Shown: piece by piece, positions 1-11,520 of the stretch
Position numbering within the stretch: the stretch's first letter is position 1
Layout of the letters: each line of letters begins with the position of its first letter
Assembly (NCBI GenBank): GCA_003342895.1
Contig: PTFA01000312.1
Span: forward strand, 372,001-436,000
DNA: 64,000 bases
Direction: 5' to 3'
Source: Casuarius casuarius
Lineage: Eukaryota; Chordata; Aves; Casuariiformes; Casuariidae
Notes under the pieces: generated by a model
What the model was told of the DNA's origin: nothing
Seen by the model: only the letters and a program-made list of their open reading frames with translations
Databases searched by the model: none
Made by a program: the position numbers and the translations under genes

Positions 1-2464
1 ACAGCTGCTAGCAGTAAGTGCCAGGACAGAACTGCCAATTAGACCAGAAGTGAATAATTGTGGTGCCTACTATGTGATAGATCCACTCTGGTCCTTGTGA
101 ATGGCAAGAAAACAGGAGCCAAAAAATTTATTATTAATGTGCTACAACTATTGAATGTTTTAAAAGTAAACAGTGAAATTTAATGGTTTGTTGCGTAGTC
201 ACTGTACAGATTAATGGTGAGTAGGAGGAGCAGGTGAGCCACTGATGAGAACAGGAATAACTGCATTCCATTTGGATTGTTTGGAATGTGGCATCTTCAA
301 GTACTTACTGAATCTAAATCCTTTGATAGCTTAATCTCTTNGTTTCTTTTTGTGGATTGTGTTATATGCGAGCATTCACTTAACTGATAGGTGTAACATT
401 GCAAATTTTTTGTAATGTTAAATAAAACTGTCAGATTAGCAAGTGTTCTTTGTCACTGAATTCAATAGGTCTAACTGTACTTTAAGAAGAATTAATGGAA
501 CTGAGAGGGATGCTATACTTCAGAGGAGAGTCAGAATAAAGATACTAATGCCCTAATTTGACATGAAGTAATTANGTGGCCATGCAGTGAATCATGTTAG
601 AAAACAGAGAGGTTTGGAGATTTTTTGTTGTTTTAAGTGTTGGCTACCTTTTTACTGTTGGGTGGGGTCTTTTTGCTTAGTCTGCCAGGTTAGTTTACTG
701 TATTTTTGCTTCTGCTGTTAAGGTAAGAACAGTGGCAACCACTGCATACGCTGACAGTGCCTCCAAAAACTTACTTGTTAAAGTGTGATAGAAGTCAAAA
801 AATGTGGTAGCAAAGAACCAGTAGTGCAAAACTTGAAAGCAGTAGTAGTCCGGGCAGAGTAGCACTAGAATTAAGAAAGGATGGACGTAAATGAGGTCCA
901 TCTCAGTAAATGCAACTGAAAGTTTATATAGCTTATCATGAAGTTTGAAATCCACAACTTTTGGGTAAGCAGTAGAGAGCTCTGCCATTCTCAGCAACAA
1001 GTCAAATGGTGCATGTACTTAGAGGGTGTCCTAGTTAGGAGAGGTGGATATAATTTAAGCTTTGCACAACTATTTGCCTGATGGCAGAAGAACTTTGTGA
1101 ACAAAATTTGTGTGTTTTCTGCAGTTCTGTATTTGACAACAGAGAGGAACATTTTGAACGCTTACCCAGAAATGGACACACATTCAATTTTCTAGCCCTT
1201 TCGTGCAGGAGGGGGAGTTATTCTTTTATCTTTCTTGTTTGTAACATGCAAATTTACTTCCCTGTATGATTGAGGGCATTGCTCTGTAATAGAAGTGCAT
1301 CTTTCTCATAGGAAGTAGGGTTGAATGATATGCCAGTGCCCCACTTGCTGAGAGCAGTGCAGAAACTGTGGTAAGAACCAAGAAGATCTCTCATGTAGTT
1401 TATCGCAATGAGATCTAATGTGCTGGGACATTCTCAGTGGAAGTGAATGTTCTGAGACTTTTAGCAGCAACCTTCAAAAACCTTTCATTGTGTGCAGGTG
1501 TTGTTTTTCAGAAACATATGACTTGATCAGACTTTGCATAGGCTTCCTAAGGCATGCGTATGATTGCAGAACATTCCTTAGCTGATCAGATTTCTTTCTG
1601 AAATGTGTAAGCTCTTAATTATTGAAGTGTTTGAAGTATTCAAGTATTTTATATACCCATGAAAATTAGGTAGTAGACAAATCTTTTCTTTTGCTGTAGG
1701 GAGGTGCCTGGGCACCTCTATAGGAAATTTTGGTCCAAGTATGTTCTATTTTGAAAAACTGATAAGCAAATAATTGAAAAGTGGTTAAGCACCAATTCCA
1801 TCTGTAATCCCTATCTTAAAAAAAATCATTATTTGTACCGTGTATATGTAGAAGAGGTGCTCAATTTTGTATAAAAATGACGTAAGTTATGTAGCGATGT
1901 TAATTGAAGCAAGAAATACATTAACACTCATTCTGACAATTTTTGTCCTTCTACAAATATATTAGTTAAAATGTTTATTTAGTTACAAGTACCTTATATT
2001 TTTCACATTCTGATGGCTATTATGTTATGGGATTTTAGTTACGATACGACCAACTTTTGTGATGTCATTAGAGTCTTAAACTTTGTTTCTTTCTCCCAGT
2101 CATGGTATGATTCTTAAGTTATACAAACATGGAATATTCCAGGTTTGTATAGCCAGTAAAGGATGTTCTCAAATTTTTGCTGCAAGTATGGATTTGGTGG
2201 GTGAGAATTGCTATGTGAACTATTTAAAGTATAAATGAGGAAAAAAGTTTAATTTTTAAAAGATCTTTCCTTCTTACCTAAAATTTTTGCTTTGTGTGTT
2301 CCTTGACATCTGTTTGCCACTCAACACACAAGAGATGGCTGTGTTACTTTATGGAATATTCAACAGCTACAATCTTTTAGGCTCACTGTACTCAGTATTA
2401 TTTTTCATTGTTTTCTCCCTCTGTCCAGTTGTTTAGTATTTCATTGTCTCTTTGTTCGTTTTAG
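1..2464 (+). other. intron upstream of the first visible PTPN3 exon
   Basis: AT-rich sequence with no recognisable gene or named repeat. The exon that should precede the one at 2465 must end in TG, because the next exon supplies the third base of the conserved Trp. I looked for the expected FERM sequence before that Trp and did not find it, so that exon probably lies before base 1. Open frames here (for example 695-1000 on - and 1081-1269 on +) have no recognisable content. Confidence 0.8.
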
Positions 2465-2528
2465 GGTGAACATATTAAAAATTTCCTTTAAGAGGAAAAA
2501 GTTTTTTATACAACAACGGCAAAAACAC
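2465..2528 (+). CDS. PTPN3: PTPN3 exon, FERM F3 lobe
   Basis: 64 bases. The acceptor is ttttag before the first G and the donor is gtaagt. The first base completes a Trp codon begun in the previous exon; then 21 codons read VNILKISFKRKKFFI followed by QQRQKH. This is the strand-rich part of the F3 (PTB/PH-like) lobe of the FERM domain, nearly identical to human PTPN3, where the last residues differ slightly. The exon ends on a whole codon. It is too short to stand out as an open frame and was found by its splice sites and the conserved KISFKRKKFFI core. Confidence 0.95.
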
Positions 2529-5500
2529 GTAAGTAGTCATTTTACTTTGTTTTTCTCAGGTAGTCTTGTTCGAATTTTTGGCCTATGATAAAAGAAACCC
2601 TAGGAGAAATGCTGGCCTTAAAGATTAAGACGAGAAAAGGCAGGCCCTATAAGTGCTCTATTGTGTTATCTTGCCTTTGCTATTGTGGTCATTTTATGCT
2701 CACTCTGTTTCCCCTTTCTTTTCCTTTACGTTATAGAATCCTTTCACTGTCAGTCTGTTGGACTGTATCCTTCCCATTCAAGTTTCTTTTCCTTTACACA
2801 CTTGGAGGATAGGCAGATCTTCATCCCTTCTCTGGTGTTTAGTAACCTGGCACTTCTCCCTTTGCCTGCCAGCATCTGCTACCCTTTTCTTTGATGTGGT
2901 GTCTGCATGTCAGCTGCCCTGTAGAGTGCTTCAGTGCAGTGAATCCACTAAATAGCTGCTGGGCCTGTCTAGGAGGATTTTGTTGCACCAGTTTGTGGGG
3001 CTCAGTTTTGGGAGAAAAGACGGTCACTGGAGAAGAGAGCTCTGCAGCTGAAAGAGGAGGCTGGAAAAGGGGGCAGTGCAGCGCGTAACATGGGCCACTT
3101 TTGATGTTGGCAAAATAACATGAAGATAATTGAGACAACGGATGTAGAATTCCTTTTTGCCACTTAGAGTCCTCCTCATAATTTTGTGTGCTTTCTGAAA
3201 AACAATAATAATACAAGGCTATTTTATAGAAAAAACAAAAAAATCTTGGTTACGGTTACTGTCTTTGCTAAAATATGAATAAGACAAGCCATCTTTTGAG
3301 GAAGGAAAGGGAATAACCATGACATGAAAAACAATATGGAAATCAGTGGCTAGTAAATATGGCCTAAGTACATCTTAATTCAGTGGAAGACAGAACTCAA
3401 ATATATAATGAGAGATAAATCTTAACTTTATTGTAATTAAACTTTACAGAATCTGGCTGATCGCTGTAGTAAGTGGGTTCTTAAATTGCTGGGAGCTGTG
3501 TCACAAGAGATTAGAGCCCTGCTGAACAACAGATTGCCAGGAATGCTGCTTTTTTTTTTTTTTTTTCTTCCTGAAAGGAGAGGGTTTTTTTACTTATTTT
3601 TTCAGTTAGGTGGATATTGAACGTTTGAGGCAGGACTTTGTGGGGTATGTACACGTTCTTTGTTTTCAGGGCTCCTACGTAAACAAAATAATAGACAAAA
3701 ATACTTGTTAGTGTTTGGACACAAACAAGGTGCACAAATTAATCTATTTTTTCTCTTGAGAGAGAGTATCAAAACCTACCAGAGATGGGTCTGAAGTTTT
3801 TTGCAAACTATACTTTTCTATTTCTGAATATATCATTTATATGTAAACTTACCTCAGTCTGTTCAAATGTNTTTCACTGTATGAAGAAATGAGTGGCTGG
3901 CAAACAGTGCATTTTACTAGCTTGTGTGTGTAGTTGGTCACACAATATTGTCTTTTCTTACTTTTGAGGATTAAAAAAAAAATCAGTGATAAGTAGTCTT
4001 ATTAAATTCTAAATATCTTTGTTCATAATACAAGTATTGGCATGCTTATGAATGGCAACTTCCGAAGTGTCTGTGAGAATAAACACAGGAGCAGAATTCC
4101 ATCANAGAGAATGATTAGTAACACTGGATAATAAAATACATGAGTGTACTTACAGTTTTCTTGGAACATGAGGGAATGAAGTGTCAGTATATAACTACCT
4201 CTGTATTTAAGATCTCTTGAAATATTTATGTTCATGCTTAAAGACTTTATTGCTGTCAAAAATTGAATTTCTCTTTCTGGAGAGGTGATGTGTCTTTGAA
4301 AAGGGCAGGATTCTTAGTTTGCTCAATTAAATTTGTGTTAAATGAGGACAGTTCAAAGCCTTTTTTTTTTTAAACTAACCTCTTCAGTTGTCATATTCTT
4401 TTATTTCATAACGTACTAAGGTCACGGTATTGCACACAGCATCATGCTTAAAGAACTACAGAACTGTAGGAAGGATAAGGCCAGCAGCGTGACCTTTTTA
4501 CTGTTTCTCAGTAGATATGAAAAAGCAGACTGGGTNTGCTATTAAATCTCTAGGTATATTCCTCCTTGTTAGTTATCCCCCTTTGCTTGAAATCTAGGGC
4601 AGCAAATCTGCATGCTTGTGGTGTTTTCATGGTGTTGCTTTGAGCAGCCTGCTGTTGCAATGCAATGGCTGTGAGGGGATAGCTGAACTACTCTGGGCTT
4701 TCTTCAGAACCGTGGACCACTTGAGTGAGGTTTGAGGGCAGATGACTGAGCTTATGTTAGTCTTTGGATTTATCAGACTTTTACTTGAGAGTGCAGAAGG
4801 AAATAGATAAATGAGACTGAAAGTGAGGAAGGTAGAATATGGGGAAGGCAGAGTAGACAGCAAGGATTAGTAGGTAAGGTTTTATTAAAGATAGCAACAA
4901 TGCTNTAATATTTCAAGGCTTTGTGATGATATGTAGATTTCTTTTCAAAATCTACAGAAATTTATGAAAGGCCATGAATGTACTGTCCTCTGGGACTTGC
5001 CGCATTTTGTTGATTTAATCTACTGATTTCTCTTATTCTTCATCATTCTTTCTTTGTGCTGCTCTTCTGGAGAGTTAACCTTCCTGGCCATCCCTCATCT
5101 CTCTACTACTCCCCACCTCTGTTACCCAACCCTGCCCCAGGCTACTAATTGGCATATTTAAGAGAGAGTATGTAGTGTTTGTGTTTCTACTGAAGAGCTG
5201 CACAAGGGCTGGGAGATGGATAAATCAGTGAATGTCTAATATTTTGAAAGCTCTTGATACCTAGCCTGGATGAAAGGTGTAAGATTTAAGATAGGAATAG
5301 GAGCTATGCTGACTTACAAGCAATGTTTTAAAGCTTCCAGAAATGGAACTTGATGTTGGTTGTGCTTATGTAATGCTTGCAAACACCTGTTTCTGCATAA
5401 TAAGATAGATTTGCTACGCTGTAAGCACTTTCAAATTCTTTGTAAATGGAATAGGCATGCTTGTGATCTAAGTTTTTTCCCTGATGTTGAATATGGGCTA

Positions 5501-7833
5501 AAATAGCAAGTCACTCACTTTAGCCACTTGTTAGATTTGTTTCCTTTACCTCAGTGGCCACAAATCTCTCTAATCCTCACTTCTTGATAATAATTAAAAT
5601 TCAGTGCTTTTGGAACTTGGTCTGAAAAGGATGATAGACACCAGATCCTTGGATCTCACTGGAATTCTCTTCAACTGTAAAACTGTGTGCAAATTTCATG
5701 GTCTGACTTGCAAGGTGGCCTGTTAGTGAGCAAAAAGGTTTTTTGAACAAAATCTTCTGTAAATTTAAAAAATTGATTAAACTTTTCTGAAACTTCTGAA
5801 AATATTTATCCTAGTATAAGTCCATATTTAAACTTTTAGCTAACTTAGCTTTTAAGAAAGTTTTGTGATAACAGTTACGAAGAATGCATTTATGACTTTG
5901 AAAGCAAAATTCATTACTATATTCAAACCTAAATTTAAAAAGGAAATATTAGGTAAACTTAATTCCTTATATTTACATGATGGATTTTCAGTATAATTGA
6001 GCTGTTCAGATAAACTAATTCTTATGTTGAGAGAGAGAGTTAAAAGACCAGTATTCCAACAGGACAGAGATATTTAAGTGTTTCCTTTAATTTGTCTTAC
6101 AGAGAAATGTAAAACATTTAGTAGTATTCAGCCCTCAGAGTACCTAAGAAATGCCATTTGCTGTTAAATCTTTACATGCTTTATGCTCTTATATATTGCA
6201 AAAAAATCTGAGTTAAAATTTCACAATGCCTGTGCAATTTATACAAGCTCTCTAATTAAAAGTAACTAGGGTTAACTGCCAAAGACAAATTTGATTCCAG
6301 TATGTTAAATGTTTTAAAAGATGCAAAGAAATCATGCCTGAGAGATTGTATTTAGTTGAACATTTTGCAATGCCCGTATAAAATCAAGGGGTAAATCCTT
6401 TTCATCTTTCTTTTGTAATTTTCTTCGGTTTTCAAAAATAGGAAATCTATTGCTAAAGCCATTGAACTCGTTATAAAATGATTTCCAGAATGTGGCATTG
6501 ATCTCTGATATGTGGCATCTGCAGAATGTTGCATAGAGAGAAAAAGAATACAAGGAAAATAATTTTTTTTTCCCAACCAAAATGGTCTATAGNTATTTCC
6601 AAAGGGGGTATTGCTATGAACAAATGAAAAGACAGTGCAACTAGAAATCATGGTGGTATCCGAGTGGGACCTCTATTGTTGGACTGTATAATAAGTACTT
6701 TTCTATTAGATCTCTCTGGGTCCTTTAAAAAGGTATGGCAACCCAAATCATGACTTTCTGCAAAGAATGAGCTGAAAAGAGGGAGCTTTACTGGCATGGT
6801 TGCCTGCCTAGTTATATGTTAAGACATCAAAATTCAGTCATAATTCAGACAAAAAACTGAAAAAGCTGTGTGACGACATCACAAACTTTTTTTTCACTGA
6901 AGTGCTGAGCTGCATTAGAAGTTAAGTTGAGTCTCATATTATCTTCCTTTGTCACATGTACTTTTCTGCTCCTTGCATTACTTTTCTTTCTGCTTTGTTT
7001 GCTTTAATAAGATTCTGAGTTTGCCTGGCCAAAACTATCTTCTGCAAAACTCTTTTGAGCACTGCGACCTGAAAACAGCACAACAAGCAATAAACTTGGC
7101 CAGGGAATAAATGTGGGTGGTACAACTGTGTTATGCCTGTGTTCCGTTGGCACTTTAACACTGAGGTTGCAAGTTGAATTTGTCCCAAGACATAAAAGTA
7201 GGATTAGATTTAAAAAGCAGTAGCAATGGCTCCGGTCTACCAGAGTTAATCTACTTTACCTAAAATGGATCACTGTTAACATCTTTATCTTCTAAAAGAC
7301 TATCAAGCAGATTTTTTGCATACTCTCGGGCTCTTGGGATGTCTTGAAAAAATGTTACTAAATCATACATGAACTATTCGAATTCAGTGGTTCGGGGGAG
7401 GAGGTCCGTCATGTGTAGCACTGTTAATAAAATGCCTAAAAGATTTTTCTTTGTCATAGGAGGTCAAGAGCTGACTGGAAACCTGAAACCATGTTTAGGT
7501 GTTTGATGTTATGCATGTTTATTCAAAACCTTTTACATACTAGAATTAAGTATTTTCATTAAAGTAACATTGAAAGGAATAAATTTTTTTCCAGTATTAC
7601 TCAAATGTTTAAAATAGGCATTTTGGAATTTACAATTTCATGTAGTCACATGGCAGTGAAAGAAATATTTTGGCCGTCTCCAGTATTTGCTTAAAATCTG
7701 CTATATGCTTTTTCCTAAATGCGGTTTGACTGTTTATAGCTGTAAGTAATTTTATTGTTTACACAATAATTTTCAGCTTGTTATGTTTGATCNGCTTGTA
7801 TATATTGAAACATAGTATTTCTTACCTTTACAG
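2529..7833 (+). other. PTPN3 intron (5.3 kb)
   Basis: No gene or recognised transposon. It contains a 17-base T run at 3550-3566 and otherwise unique-looking AT-rich sequence. The segment 2640-3090 is somewhat richer in GC and has overlapping short open frames on both strands, none resembling a known protein. Confidence 0.7.
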
Positions 7834-8006
7834 AATGAATCCAGAGAGCATATTGTTGCCTTCAACATGTTAAATTACAGAGCATGCAAAAATCTGTGGA
7901 AGTCTTGTGTAGAGCATCACACCTTTTTTCAGGCAAAGAAGTCACTACCTCATGAAAAAAAGCTATTATCACACTATTGGACCCTGGGTTCTAGAAACCC
8001 AGCAAA
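7834..8006 (+). CDS. PTPN3: PTPN3 exon, end of FERM domain and FERM-adjacent segment
   Basis: 173 bases, acceptor tttacag, donor gtaagt. It begins on a whole codon with [20 protein letters not shown] and continues through [16 protein letters not shown] to the TLGSRNPAK segment, whose last Lys codon is split AA|G with the next exon. The [15 protein letters not shown] stretch is the C-terminal helix of the FERM F3 lobe and is a hallmark of PTPN3/PTPN4. FNMLNY and the HYWTLGSRN tail match PTPN3 better than PTPN4. Confidence 0.98.
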
Positions 8007-9252
8007 GTAAGTACTGTGTGAAAGCTTGTGGAGTTCGGTTCTGCTCACAGCCGTGTCACAGACTTCATATAAACTGCTGGACAAGTTATGTAACTTTGAT
8101 TTCAGTTTCTGCAACATAGCGTCAATACAATTAAACTTTTTTTTATAACTTCCTAAGAAATTATTTGCATACAGATATGTTCTAGTGGTATTGTTTCAAC
8201 TCACTGTTTCAGTTTGAGGAACGCTGGAAAGTAAAAATGTCATGTAGCTAATGAGCAATAAGAATTTGCAGAACAGACTTGTCTTGGACTCTTTGTCCCT
8301 TATTCTTGCATACTCTACCTAAAGTGCTAGGAATTTCTGGAGTGCATGATACCAACCATTAGTGACATGTAGGTGAAAAAAATCAGTCCCATGCAAGTTC
8401 TGGGGCACTGTGTAGATTTTTAGGTGCTCTTAATACTCATAGTGTTGCAGTCACTGTAAGGCCTGCAAACTGTGTTGACTAAGAAAGCCATCTTTCTTAT
8501 GCAGAATTTGAATACCACTTTTAGCGATGTAGCTGAAATAGTTCATACTAGAATTCTCCAAGCTTACAAGTTAAGTGAGCTTGGACATGCAGTTTCACTG
8601 AGATGGGTAAAATTATGTCACATATTATAATCTACCTATCCCGATGTTTTTATAGTTAACATCATAGTGATGTATGAGGTTTATGAAAGTGTTAGTTTCA
8701 GCTTAGAAGGATGCCTGATACATACCTAAAGAGCAAGCTTTTTTTGGGTTACAGTGGACTCTAATTGCTGTTTAGATTTCTAGCACAATGGGATGGTTTC
8801 TACCAGTTATCTTTCACTACTTCCAACTTTTGAATATCTGTTACCTTTAAGTAATAAAATTTATCTCACTATTCTAAACACCACAGAAAGTGTTGGCTTC
8901 CCCTTCCATTTGCTCTGATAGCTGTCAGAAAAGGACGATCGTTTTTCTTTTTAATATCACTTTATAAGTGTAGTCTCTGAAGATTGAAGAATATATCTTG
9001 TATGTATTTCCCATATTGAGGAAGTGGTTCNGTTTCAAATTCCTTGTAAGAAATTTGCATCTGATGAGAAACAATGCAGGGTACTGGAGCTGTTTTTCAG
9101 GTTCTTAACGTAAAGAAATGATTTTAGGGCACAGTTTTGCCCAAGTTGGGCAAGAACTTCTGAAAATCAATGAACAAGATAGTTGAGCTACCTCTGATTC
9201 TATTTGAGAAGGTGCAAAAGGTGACAACTTACTGGCTATAAGAATATGAACT

Positions 9253-10190
9253 ATTTTGTGCCAGACCAAAGGTCTGTCTGTCCCAACATCCTGTCTCCAG
9301 GTCAGGATTAAATGCTTAGAGATGCATATTAGAACAAGGCAAGCAAGTGAAGCTTGTTTCCATAGAATAATTTCTGTTCTCCCGTTGCTTCTGACTCAAG
9401 GACTTCCTGAGCCAGAGGTGGTATCTTTTGGATTTTTTTTTTCTCATGAATATTGCTAAATAGTCATGATCCCAGATAACTTTGAACATTTACAGTATCT
9501 TGTGGCAAGAAGTTTTTGCAACTTTATAACTATACGTTATGGAAAATCTTTGATTAATTTCCAATCTCTTACCTAAATAGCTTCATTTGAAGCTTCCTTG
9601 GTGCTCGAGTGTGATGGCAGATGAACGTTTGCTTCTTAATTCATTTGTGACCCTTAGCACTGTCTCATCCTACACCAGTCACTTTTCTTAAAGATGAAGA
9701 CTTCTTAGTCTGTTTAATTGCTTCTTATACAAAAACCTTTTCCATACTTTTGCTCATCCTTGTCAGACTTTTTTACCTTTCCAGTTCACTTCTACTTCTT
9801 GGTGACAGGATGATTGGAGCGTGATGGTGGCTGGAAGAGCTGTCCATAATGTTTAAGATACCACTTCCATGATGCCTAGTTTTTATTTCCCTTGTTGACT
9901 AGTCATTGAGCTGCTAGTTCCTTGAAGGTAATAGTTCAGAGCCTGTTATTTTGCTATATGAAGTTGGAATTGTTCTTTCCAATATGCAGCAATGGGTGCT
10001 AACTTCATTAAATTTCATCAGCCAGTTTATTGTCTAGTCACTTGATATCGTAATATTCTGCATTTCTTCACAATCAGCACTTGTTTTTGCCATCCTGTGC
10101 AATTTAATTATCTTCAGCAAACTTCCGTACTGTTCATCCTTTTCTCTAGATGATTTGTGAATGTGTTGAACAGAAATGTCCCTAGCATAT
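9253..10190 (-). mobile_element. old CR1-family LINE fragment, antisense to the gene
   Basis: Read on the - strand, the low-coordinate end carries the CR1 3' end wording (the + strand shows agaccaaaggtctgtct, the complement of the common 'agatggaccttTGGTCTg' 3' end). The high-coordinate end decodes to a decayed reverse-transcriptase piece (LFNTFTNHLEK, then degraded sequence matching the region after the FADD motif). The body between is littered with stops. It is 5'-truncated, as is normal for LINEs, or cut by the + strand CR1 that starts where it stops. Subfamily not determined; it resembles the older CR1 types shared with reptiles. Confidence 0.75.
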
Positions 10191-11262
10191 ACCAACCTCG
10201 TAGTCTTCTGTGATGGGATGACTGGCTGGGTAGATGAGGGGAGAGCACTGGATGTTGTCTACCTTGACTGCAGTAAGGCTTTTGATGCTGTCTTCCATAA
10301 CATCCTCATGGGCAAGCTGAGGAAGTACAGGCTAGATGAGTGGACAGTGAGGTGGATTGGGAACTGGCTGGACGGCAGAGCTCAGAGGGTTGCGCTCAGT
10401 GGCACAAAGCCTAGTTGGAGGCCTGTAGCTAGTGGTGTCCCCCAGGGGTCAACTTATTCATNAGTGACCTGGATGAAGGGACAGAGTGCACCCTCAGCAA
10501 GTTTGCTGATGATCGCAAACTGGGAGGAATGGCTGATACCCTAGAGGGCTCTGCTGCCATTCAGAGGGACTTGAACAGGCTGGAGAGATGGGCAGAAAGG
10601 AACCTCATGAAGTTCAATAAAGGGAAGTGCAGAGTCCTGCACCTAGGGAGAAATAATCCCATGCACCAGTAAAGGCTGGGGGCTGACCTGCTGCAAAGCA
10701 GCTCTGTGGAGAAGGACTTGGGAGTCCTGGTGGACAACAGGTTGACCATGAGCCAGCAATGTGCCCTTGTGGCCAAGGAGGCCAATGGTGTCCTGGGCTG
10801 CATCAGGCAGAGGATTGCCAGCAGGTTGAGGGAGGTGGTCCTCCCCTTCTACTCAGTCCTGGTGAGGATGCATCTGGAGTGCTGTGTCCAGTTCTGGGCT
10901 CTCCAGTACAAGAGACATGGAGCTGCTGGAGCAAGTCTAGCAAAAGGCTACTAAGATGATGAAGGGACTGGAGCATCTCTCCTATGAGGAAAGGCTGAGA
11001 GAGCTGGGATTGTTCAGCCTGGAGAAGACAAGACTGATGGCTGATCATATCAATGTTTACAAGTATCTGAAGGGAGGGTGTCAAGAGGACAGGGCCAGAC
11101 TCTTCTCAGTGGTGCCTAGTGATGGGACAAGAGGCAACAGGCACAAACTGAAACACAGGAGGATTGTCTGAACATGAGGAAAAACTTCTTTACTGTGAGG
11201 GTGACAGAGCACTGGAATAGGTTGCCCAGAGAGGTTGTAGAGTCTCCATCCTTGGAGTATAG
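10190..11262 (+). mobile_element. CR1 LINE, partial ORF2 reverse transcriptase, sense to the gene
   Basis: The reading frame starts in the RT domain with VVYLDCSKAFDAVFHNIL, continues to WIGNWLDGRAQRVAL and SGVPQGS, loses a short stretch just after that motif (where other copies read VLGPVLFN), and resumes in another frame with the catalytic FADD at 10502-10513. A stop follows at about 10672, and then [39 protein letters not shown] and [20 protein letters not shown] in shifting frames. Dead copy. It is fairly young, since long segments stay readable. Unusually it lacks the normal CR1 3' UTR and tail and stops at about 11262 (see findings). Confidence 0.93.
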
Positions 11263-11269
11263 GGCAGTT

Positions 11270-11520
11270 AATACAGGGACAGACCAAAAGTCCTTTTAGG
11301 CTAACATCTTGTCTTCTGCAGTGACCAAAGGGAAATGCATAAGGAAGATTTTTCAAAAGGCCAGAATATGTAGCATTTTCCGCACATACTGTATCCCAGC
11401 TGCCCATTATTTACAGCTCAAGACTTAGTGAGGCAAGGGCAGTTTCTCTGTAACTAACAAATTGTTTCTTTCTCTGATGAGAACTCCCATGGCCATAAAC
11501 TTGAAGATGAGCAGCTNATC
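11270..11520 (-). mobile_element. old CR1 3'-end fragment, antisense
   Basis: The + strand shows acagaccaaaagtcc followed by ctaacatcttgtcttctg, the complement of an old CR1 3' end and similar to the start of the 9253 element. The body to the right decays quickly, so the right border is approximate. It begins within about 10 bases of the end of the + strand CR1. Confidence 0.5.

Noticed and set aside
1..20. Possible exon end at the left edge (ctagca followed by gtaagt)
   Set aside because: The exon before 2465 must end in TG to complete the conserved Trp; this one would end in A, and the few bases match no FERM sequence.
1697..1735. Exon-like segment after ttgctgtag with HLYRKF in one frame
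   Set aside because: It faintly recalls the FERM segment before the Trp, but there is no acceptable donor and most residues do not match.
8040..8115. MIR-like SINE wording (gtgtcac ... ggacaagttatgtaac)
   Set aside because: Only scattered agreement with the MIR core; would need an alignment search to support.
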